Below, piece after piece: positions 57,186 to 64,000 of a DNA stretch of 64,000 bases. The stretch comes from Beta vulgaris subsp. vulgaris (taxonomy: Eukaryota > Streptophyta > Magnoliopsida > Caryophyllales > Amaranthaceae), in the NCBI RefSeq assembly GCF_026745355.1, contig NC_079202.1, positions 24,768,897-24,832,896 on the forward strand, read 5' to 3'. The notes below the pieces were generated by a model, which searched no databases, had not been told where the DNA came from, and saw only the letters and a list, made by a program, of their open reading frames with translations. The position numbers were made by a program, and so were the translations under genes. Within the stretch, counting starts at the first letter, position 1. The number at the start of each line of letters is the position of its first letter.

Positions 57186-58501
57186 TGTTGAACCCTAGTT
57201 TTGATATGACAAAGAAACAAAGACAAACTAAGTAGTGAACTAATGAGTTATTTAAGTGTATGTTTTAAGGTATCAATGAAAGGAACTGGGAGAATACAAG
57301 TCAAGGAAGAAGTCAAGAGAGGATTTCAAAGGCTAAGTAAAGAAGTTTCTAGTTGATACTGGAGCAAGCATTGGATCAAGAAGAATAAAAGCTAGGCGTT
57401 TTATTTTCAGTTCCAATGTAGAAGGAACAAAAAGAATGGTAAGGAACAGTGGCAGATTATTTGAGAATGAGAGTTTGTTCCTTTCTAAGGAACAAACTAA
57501 GTGGCACTAAACGAATATGTTAAAGGAACTTGTTTAAAAGGAACTAGACTTAGGCGTGCAAAGTTATACGGTTAAATATGAATTGAGTAAGTCATGCCTA
57601 ATTATAGGAAATTAGTTTTATTCTAATTTGAAAATCATTTTAAAAGAAAATCTTTTTAAGGAAAAAGATTTTTTTTTGGAAAAAAAAAATAATATCCGGT
57701 TTTAAAGTTTTTTAAAAGATATTATTTTCTTAAAGATTAAAAATTCAGTTTTAAAATAAAAAGTTTTTATAAACTGATTTTCGGATAAACTCAAGAGAAC
57801 TCCTAATCTTAGGAGTTGTGGCTTAAATATATCCACGTTCAATAGATCATGGGATCATGGGACATGATGAAACGTGTTCCTTAGGGGAAGGAACATCATG
57901 GGTTAATGGACTTAACATGAAATCGATTTTAACTCCCACGTTCTTTTGATTTCACTATAAATATGAAGTCTAATAAGTTCCAAAGTTGTCTGACTAAGTA
58001 ATTAAGTGAGTTTAACTAATTAAGTGTCAGTGCCTTCATTCTCTCATAATAGCCATTTGTTCTTTGCTTCTTACTCTAATTCCACTAAGCTTATTTCGAT
58101 CAATTGTATTTTGGTTTTTGGGTAAGGGAACTTTGAGTGAAGTTCTGTAAGAGAGAGCTTTGAGTAAGCTTGTATGAGTGAGAAAACTTCGAGTGAAGTT
58201 GAGAGGAACTCTGTTAAGGGAACAGTGGCTCAGGAACTTGAGTTTAGGAACTCAAGGTGTGGCTCGAGTTAGAATTAGGTTGTAACAAAGTTGTTTGGCC
58301 TAATTAGTGAAAGTTGAGTTTAAAATCCCTAGTGGTCGAGGTTGTTTCTTCTTGTTGGGCCCAAGAAGTTTTTCCTCGTAAAAATCCCTTGTGTTCCTCT
58401 AGCTTGTTTATTCGTTTAAGTTTTAATTTCCGCAAAAAGTTACGTTTATTTCTACACCTACAATTCACCCCTCCTCTTGTAGTGTTCCTAAGGAAATAAC
58501 A
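57186..58501 (+). repeat. 3' LTR of the Sirevirus
   Basis: TGTTGAACCCTAG ... GGAAATAACA. It aligns along its whole length with 47877-49209. By eye nearly all differences are one- or two-base indels, many in homopolymers, with few substitutions. Confidence 0.95.
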
Positions 58502-59391
58502 TACCTCATACAAATGGGCCCACAAATAAAGTTTAATTTCTCGGACAAGATGAATCATCAAATGAGGCATAATGTCAAAGAACAATGTTGGGAAGTACAT
58601 TTTAAATAAACACATCGTCTCTATTACACCGTCTTGCAAGTTATCTAGAGTTTTCGGATCAATCACCTTGCTAGAGATAGTTCTGAAGAAGAAACACAGC
58701 TTTGTAATCGTGTATCTTACTTAAGAAGGCAAAATTCCTCGTATTGTAACATGTAATAAATGTTGCATCAAGATATGACAATCATGAGATTGCAAACAAA
58801 CGAGTTTCAAGTCCTTCTTTGAGACAAGGTTTCTAAAATTTGACGAGTATCCAGCAGTGACATTTAATCTATGAAAAGACTCACAAAAACTCGTTTTCTC
58901 CTTCTTAGACAAAGTGTAGCAAGCTGGTGGAAAATAATAGTGCTGTCCCCGCTCCTGAGGTGCTAGTTTTGGTCAACCCATTTCAGCCATGTCTTTCCTA
59001 GCTTTAACTCCATCCTTTGTCTTCCCAGGCATATTTAATAATGTTCTGACAATGGTATCACAAACATTTTTCTCAATGTGCATTAGATCAAGACAGTGTC
59101 CGACCTCTAAACATTCCCAATATGGGATGTCCCAGAACTTAGACCTTTTCTTGTATAAGTTCTTTGAGACAATTTTAAAGGGCTTTCCAAACACTGTTTC
59201 AATATCGTTTACCCGCTTAGAAAGCTCTTTTCAACGTAAGGGTACAAGGGCTTCCCTTATCTCCACTTTTATGTTGAATAACTTTTTCTTCTTACGAAAT
59301 GGATGATCTAAAGGAAGCCATGTACGATAATGCAGGTATACATTCTTCCCACAATGATGTAACCGCTCATCAATCATATCCTCATTATAAA
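58502..59391 (-). pseudogene. CACTA TNP2 transposase, middle part
   Basis: From 59391 on the minus strand: LHHCGKNVYLHYRTWLPLDH, KELSKRVNDIETVFGKPFKI, then FWDIPYWECLEVGHCLDLMH and IEKNVCDTIVRTLLNMPGKT, the strongest TNP2 signature. KKDLKLVCLQSHDCHILMQH and FPTLFFDIMPHLMIHLVREI follow (DUF4218 start). Stops and one frameshift are present. The reading passes directly into 47876 if the Sirevirus and one TACCT are removed. The first half of TNP2 is missing on the 5' side, deleted at about 59391. Confidence 0.9.
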
Positions 59392-59999
59392 TAGAGTGAG
59401 ATTGAGTGAGAGTGCGAATCTGAACACACCAAAAACCATCGGAGAGCGGTTGAGTGGATTCGCCCGAGAAGCGACGGTCGTCGGCGAGGTTGAGGGAGTG
59501 CCGACGAGTGTGAGGGTGAGGGTGACTTTGTCGCAGGAGATGGAGAGAGTGAGAGTGCGAGTTTGAGTTTAGAATTGTGCTTAGGGCTCAACAATAATGT
59601 CATTCATCGAAAAAGTAATTGTGGGTTTTGTTATTTGCGTCGGATGGGCCATGGTGTCCAACACAAATAACTTTTCATCACACTAAAGAAACGTGCGACG
59701 CATATATGGGCGTACCAAGGTCTGGATACATGCAGCAATGTGCGTCGCATCTTCTCAACACATGATGCAAATATCTGGATCCCACCATGTGCGTCGCGCT
59801 GGAGCTACGTGTCGACATAAATTATGTTCGTAATTTGTGTCGCGTCCTCATTGTAATGCGACGTAAAAGACCCTTCCACTCATCTATTGTGATTGTTTGC
59901 GTCGCGTATCTTATGATGTATGATGCAAATAGGCTTTTAGTGAGCTTTTTGCTTCAGTTCTTTGAGGGCGCAATGCAAATTGACAATTATGTACTAGTG
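59392..59999 (-). mobile_element. Right (5') end of the large CACTA element
   Basis: It ends GTACTAGTG at 59999, the CACTAGTAC terminus on the minus strand. Degraded copies of GCGTCGCA (GTGCGTCGCAT, TGCGACGTAAA and similar) fill 59635-59965. Next to TNP2 is a GAGTGAGAGTGCGAG-rich stretch (59395-59570) also found in the interior of 17999-19699. This links the coding CACTA element with the two short copies. The left terminus was not found before 41249. Confidence 0.8.
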
Positions 60000-60002
60000 A
60001 GA

Positions 60003-60607
60003 CACTAGTCGAACCACTAACCATGGATCCTTGTAACACATACAAGCTTCCATTTTTAATGCCCTTCATCAATACAAGTGTACCACTAATCACCTTCAAT
60101 ACTCGACCTTCCGCTATGTACTTACACTTTCGTAACATGGCGGACTTTGGATAATGTTCTAACCGTGCCATCAAACATTGTGATATCCACAGACCCTATG
60201 CCAATCACCTTGCATGTTGTATTGTTTCCCATGGTGGTCGTGCCTCCATTATACTCCTCATATGAGGTGAACATTTCTTTGTAGGGTGTCACATCAAAAC
60301 AACATCCCGAGTCCATTATCCATTCACTATTGCTCTTGAGCCTATCATGAGTAACAACCAATGCACCACTTTCGCTATCGAAATCAACATAGCTTACTTT
60401 TGTGGAGTTCATGGGTTCCTTGCCTTTCCCGAGCTTACTATCCCTGAATTGCTTGTTTTTCAACTTGTGGCATTCGTACTTAATGTGCCCTTTTAGATGA
60501 CAAGTCTTATGCCTATTAGAATTGGGATTCTTTAACTTAGAATACCCCCTAGTCTTACCACCGTGACTAGTAGATGCAATATCATTTGATCTACCGCTAA
60601 CAAACAA
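60003..60607 (-). pseudogene. copia protease and pre-integrase start
   Basis: 161 codons from 60607 include CHLKGHIKYECHKL, a damaged zinc knuckle with the first Cys position lost, then SNSEWIMDSGCCFDVTPYKE with the protease DSG triad, and FDGTVRTLSKVRHV. In a second frame (60174 downward) the reading goes on as GRVLKVISGTLVLMKGIKNG and SLYVLQGSMVSG, typical of the start of the pre-integrase domain. It ends abruptly at 60003. Confidence 0.85.
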
Positions 60608-61200
60608 GTCATCACTAGAGTTTTAGGATTAAGATGTCAATTGATTATCAATCAAATTCCTTTGGGTCAAATCATCCCTAATATCATGAATACTCAAATT
60701 ATCTCTACCATATAATATAGTTTCCCTAAAATGTTTGTATGAAGGTGGTAATGAGCACAATAACCATATAGTCAAGTCTTCATCATCCAAAATCGCATCA
60801 ATATTTTAAAGATTCATAACAATATAATAGAGCTCATCTAAATGAGACTTAAGAGAATTACCTTCCTTAAGTCGAAGGTCATACAATCTACTCTTGAGTA
60901 GAAGTCGGTTGGTGACACACTTTCCATGTATAGAGACTCCAACTTCAACCATAGAACCAACGCTGAGTCCTTCTTAGCAACTTCCCTTAATACTTCATTC
61001 GAGAGGCAAAGTTGTATAGCCAATAAGCCTTCAAATCCACTTCTTCCAATTTCTCTTCGGTCATAGTAGTAGGCTTCTTCACCTTACCCCCAAGAGCCAT
61101 CTGAACAACATTTTGAATCATGCCTTCATCTTCAATTGTCATAGTCCATAGTTGATGGACCTATCAAACTTCTCAATATAAAGCTTTATTGTTGACATAT
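60608..61200 (-). pseudogene. copia gag
   Basis: The start lies near 61200, reading IEKFDRSINYGL, then in changing frames KVKKPTTMTEEKLEEVDLKA, NEVLREVAKKDSALVLWLKL and ESLYMESVSPTDFYSR. These resemble the gag family of Tork-type copia elements (substrate-like WLKLESLYM). Frame changes at about 61150, 61030 and 60840. Confidence 0.75.
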
Positions 61201-61242
61201 TCTTCAAAGAAATCCAATAGAAATAAACCTCCCAAACCTCAA

Positions 61243-61254
61243 GCTCTAATAGCA
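61243..61254 (-). promoter_or_regulatory. Degenerate primer-binding site
   Basis: The minus strand reads TGCTATTAGAGC, ten of twelve bases matching the initiator Met site TGGTATCAGAGC, placed two bases inside the LTR end. Confidence 0.7.
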
Positions 61255-61487
61255 ATCGTTAGCAATAAATGCAATTTATAGGACCTAAGGTTTGCTAGTT
61301 AACTTCAAGCTCAACAATAAATGCAAAGTTCAAAACTTTAAATGAGAAATAGAAGCGATAAAGAGAGATAAAGATATAATGTGGCTCGATCAATCTTGAC
61401 CTACATCTACAAGAAAGAACCTAGGAGTTTTCTTTAGCCTCTCTAATGGAGGAATTACAATGGAGAAGAAGAAAGAGAAGAGCAAAG

Positions 61488-61511
61488 AGAGAGAGAGAGA
61501 GAGAGAGAGAG
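61488..61511. repeat. (GA)n microsatellite
   Basis: About twelve uninterrupted GA units within the LTR. Confidence 0.95.
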
Positions 61512-61847
61512 TTATATTTTGTGTCTAAGTTTAATCTTAGGGTTTCCAAATGGCTTTAGGATGTCTTATATATAACCTCCTAAATTTTACAAAATCACCC
61601 AACACAAAACTAAGAAAATCCAAAAAAAATCCGGATTAAATCATGCAAACGCAAAAACATGGCTTAATAGCCTGCTAGGGCCAAGATCCACCTGCCTAGG
61701 CCAGCAAAGCCCGTCCGGCCTACATCATGCCCGCCCGGTGCAGGGTTTTCCAAAGTTTCTACCTTGAGAAGCATTTTGTAAAGACCAGGCTACGCCCACC
61801 TGAGCTCAATCCCCCGCCCGGGAAATGAATGAAGAACTCAAGCCAAC

Positions 61848-61925
61848 ACAGTGCGTCCAGCGCACTAACAGTGCGTCCAGCGCACTAACAGTGCGTGTGG
61901 CGCACATACATTGCGCGTGGTGCAC
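61848..61925. repeat. 21-bp tandem repeat with inner palindrome
   Basis: Two exact units and two diverged ones of AGTGCGTCCAGCGCACTAAC plus A. Each unit holds GTGCG...CGCAC, so it can fold back on itself. GC-rich against an AT-rich background; lies inside the LTR. Confidence 0.85.
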
Positions 61926-62008
61926 GTCCATCTCCAATATCTTCTTCGAATCTCTCTCCTTCTTCTTCTTCAACAAATCAAGGCACGCACATTAAAAAAA
62001 TACTAACA

Positions 62009-62510
62009 TTCAAAACACTAACTTGCAAAATCGTTAATACCCCTATGCGAAATTTCCCCATTTCGATTGAAATTTACAAGTAGGTTACCATTGAACTCAG
62101 TTGCACTTGAAACTTATTGATTGCAATAACATAATTGATTAACAAAAATCCAAATTGGAGTAAAAGAATGAGGTATGGGTAGTAGTTACTTCTTACCTGT
62201 TGATCAGAAGCTGCAGCTAGACTCCACTTTTGGTATTCAAGTTGCATGTTCATCTTCTCATTCCAACACTGTTTCAAAATCATATTTCATTGTTGAGGGA
62301 AAGAAAATTACATCTTTGAATTGAGAGAAACCCTCATAAGATTTTTCAGAAAAAACCAGACTGAATTACAGATTAGGTTTTTGATTGAAAAGGCCTTAGG
62401 TTGAATGGCGGTATAATGAAATTGGAAACATATAGTAGCGGGCTCTTTGAATATAATTACTGCCTCAATTAATTCACCAGCGTTTATAAGTGGGAAATTT
62501 TCCAATATTT
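62009..62510 (-). other. Possible gene fragment with one exon-like segment
   Basis: On the minus strand a 72-bp stretch (62268-62197) reads CWNEKMNMQLEYQKWSLAAA plus SDQQ. It is preceded by an AG (TTGAAACAG) and followed by a consensus donor CAACAG|GTAAGAAG. Upstream, 62505-62308 is a 65-codon open frame of unclear meaning with a leader-like look. I do not recognise the product. It may be a fragment of a host gene, perhaps captured by a mobile element; nothing here proves expression. The copia LTR cuts the presumed intron at 62008. Confidence 0.3.
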
Positions 62511-63388
62511 ATTTTGGAAAAACTATAAAAATTTAGCTTATATTTTTGAGTTTTTGCATGTTATACTTATAATTAAGAAAATTTAATTTATGTTAGCTTT
62601 CTTCATTCTTTCAAACTGTTTTAATTAATTAGTATTTTAGCTCAGGCCGTGTCAGTTACAATTATCAAATATATTATTCATAAATCTCATACTAGATTTT
62701 ATTTGTTCTTCGTAATATTCTGTCTAGTGACAAATTGAAACATTGATGTTATGACATGATAAATTGTTAAAAGAAAATTTATAAGAAATTAGGGATAAAA
62801 AATAATTTTAATGAAATTGGGGTAAGAAAAAGTTGTTACTTATTAAAAGTGTTAGATATAATTAACTTTGTTATGTTTTACTTTTAAACATTAAGCATTG
62901 AAATTCTTGTGGATTAGTGTTTAAACTGTCAAATTTCATTTCAAAAGTCATGTGTTTGAATCCTAATATCTACATATTGTTGATATTTTTAAATGAGATT
63001 ATAAGCATATGTATTAGAAGCTTGAGAATAATGCCATGTGGCACTTTTTTTAAATTTAGGGACGCATTTTAATATATATGTATATAACATACGAATTAAT
63101 TGGTCACGTACTCACATCGTATTCAACTGAGTAACTAAACATTACTTTCTTTAAACTAAGAACTATTACTAATTTTCAAGCCCTCACGGATGTCAATCGT
63201 TAGAGTTCATTTTAAAAAAATATAAATATGATGTGACATACAGAAAAGAAAAATGCACATATAATTAGAAAGATACAACTCTCATAAAGGATGCAACAAA
63301 TTAGACAATATAACAATTATGAGTAACAATATAAACAAATTGAAAGAAAAACTAAGTTCATATAAATTATAAGTATTCGGAATACTTG
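62511..63388. other. AT-rich non-coding stretch
   Basis: No ORF, RNA gene or inverted repeat that I can support. It should contain the 3' end of the Helitron whose helicase ends at 63389, but I could not find a convincing hairpin followed by CTRR on the minus strand. Confidence 0.4.
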
Positions 63389-64000
63389 TTAAACACTCTG
63401 AAATACTTCCTTATATACTACATTATTGGCAATATTACGGTTGTCACGATCTTTATCGCATATTAAATTTTTCAAACCCTTTTTGCTTGTAAATTTTGAT
63501 ACAACCACATAGAATTGTATGTGGCTGAATATTGGCCAAGGGAGATGTAAATCTACATGCGCTAGAGATTGTCTTTGGCTTTTTTTTTTCATCGTCATCG
63601 CAAAACAAACAACCAATGGAACTGCCTTTTTTGGAATTTGATTAGGAATTTTGTTGCATCTGATGGTGTAAGTGTCATCCTGGGAACAAAAATTGTGTCC
63701 CCCACATCACTGCTAGATACAACAACAATCTCAGTAATGCGATTGCCAAGATGCTTGACGACTAACCTAGTACCATTACATAACCCATAAGTATGGTCAA
63801 TATTCCTTAGGAGCATCATCGGTTCCCCTACCTTCAATCTTATTATATGATTTGGCGATCCCCCGCACTTGATCATATCTACAAATTCCATAGAATATAT
63901 CTCATGAACTCCAAAATTACCTTCCTCGACAGAAATTGCATTTGAACTGAGATACGTTCTTTCTTCTCCTGGCAATCGAGACAACACATGCTCATCAACC
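63389..64000 (-). pseudogene. Helitron PIF1-type helicase, C-terminal part
   Basis: From 63987 the minus strand reads LPGEERTYLSSNAISVEEG, then HIIRLKVGEPMMLLRNIDHT, YGLCNGTRLVVKHLGNRI and IFVPRMTLTPSD, the C-terminal domain of plant Helitron helicases. A one-base frame change near 63600 separates FQKRQF from VVCFAMTMKKKSQRQS (helicase motif VI, normally CFAMTINKSQGQS, here with extra bases), then WPIFSHIQFYVVVSKFTSKK and VVYKEVFQSV before the stop at 63389. The helicase unwinds DNA during rolling-circle movement. Walker A and B lie outside the window. Confidence 0.93.

Larger units (their letters stand above)
47877..58501 (+). mobile_element. Complete Sirevirus (Ty1/copia), 10.6 kb, inserted in TNP2
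   Basis: LTRs of 1333 and 1316 bp, primer-binding site, gag with two zinc knuckles, protease, integrase, reverse transcriptase, RNase H, a 2.9-kb region with a decayed extra ORF, and two polypurine tracts. The 5-bp duplication TACCT flanks it (47872-47876 and 58502-58506). The size and the region between pol and the 3' LTR match Sireviruses. Coding frames are broken many times, mostly by single-base indels. Confidence 0.95.
60000..62008 (-). mobile_element. Ty1/copia element, 5' part only, cut by the CACTA insertion
   Basis: On the minus strand: 5' LTR (62008-61257), primer site, gag, protease and the start of the pre-integrase domain, which stops at the CACTA terminus at 59999. The remaining pol should lie beyond the other CACTA end, but tandem repeat is found there instead. 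Confidence 0.8.
61257..62008 (-). repeat. 5' LTR of the truncated copia element
   Basis: The minus strand runs TGTTAGTATTTTTTT ... TTATTGCTAACG. Start and end share TTAG/CTAA complements, usual for copia LTRs. It contains a (GA)n microsatellite at 61488-61511 and a 21-bp tandem repeat at 61848-61925. Only one LTR exists here, so the ends rest on sequence features and on the primer site. Confidence 0.7.

Overview
The window is plant nuclear DNA (an angiosperm; the species cannot be fixed from the sequence), and I see no intact ordinary host gene in it. Almost everything is transposable elements nested inside one another, or inside a long-monomer tandem repeat. The grounds for a plant assignment are Ty1/copia elements with the initiator-Met primer site TGGTATCAGAGC, Sirevirus-type elements with an extra 3' ORF, CACTA elements with TNP2, a MuDR-like element with a SWIM zinc finger, a LINE and a Helitron helicase. 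The density and nesting fit repeat-rich, probably heterochromatic sequence. There are no CRISPR arrays, operons or rRNA genes, and I recognised no tRNA gene.

Layout. (1) 1-6540: the 3' parts of two Sirevirus-like copia elements lying tail to tail; the minus-strand copy (3' LTR 4517-5651) abuts the truncated LTR of the plus-strand copy (3679-4516). (2) About 6818-11418: a decayed plus-strand copia element with a 3' LTR of about 114 bp and no recognisable 5' LTR. (3) 11441-40575: a tandem array of about nine monomers of 1.07-1.17 kb. It is split by a minus-strand copia element with both LTRs (15975-23073, itself carrying a CACTA element at 17999-19699), by a 966-bp TIR element (24662-25627), and by an 11.4-kb MuDR-like element (27148-38509). 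The MuDR-like element holds a 5'-truncated LINE (27423-29051), a CACTA element (31102-32591) and a 3.3-kb solo LTR (33490-36802, 5-bp duplication TGGAA). Its mudrA-like transposase is decayed, but an intact 122-codon GRF-type zinc-finger ORF faces it at the 3' end. (4) 41249-59999: remains of a minus-strand CACTA element (TNP2, then a second ORF with Transposase_24-like and Ulp1-like parts). It is interrupted by a 2.2-kb solo LTR (44716-46890, duplication GATCT) and a complete 10.6-kb Sirevirus (47877-58501, duplication TACCT). (5) 60000-62008: gag-protease and 5' LTR of another minus-strand copia element, cut off by the CACTA end. (6) 62009-64000: AT-rich DNA with one exon-like segment, then the C-terminal end of a Helitron PIF1-type helicase on the minus strand.

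No pathway links these genes; each element carried its own proteins for movement. The target-site duplications and nesting give a relative history: tandem array first, then the MuDR-like element and the copia element, then the CACTA, LINE and LTR insertions inside them. The two LTRs of the complete Sirevirus differ mainly by one- or two-base indels, so some of its frameshifts may be consensus errors rather than true decay.
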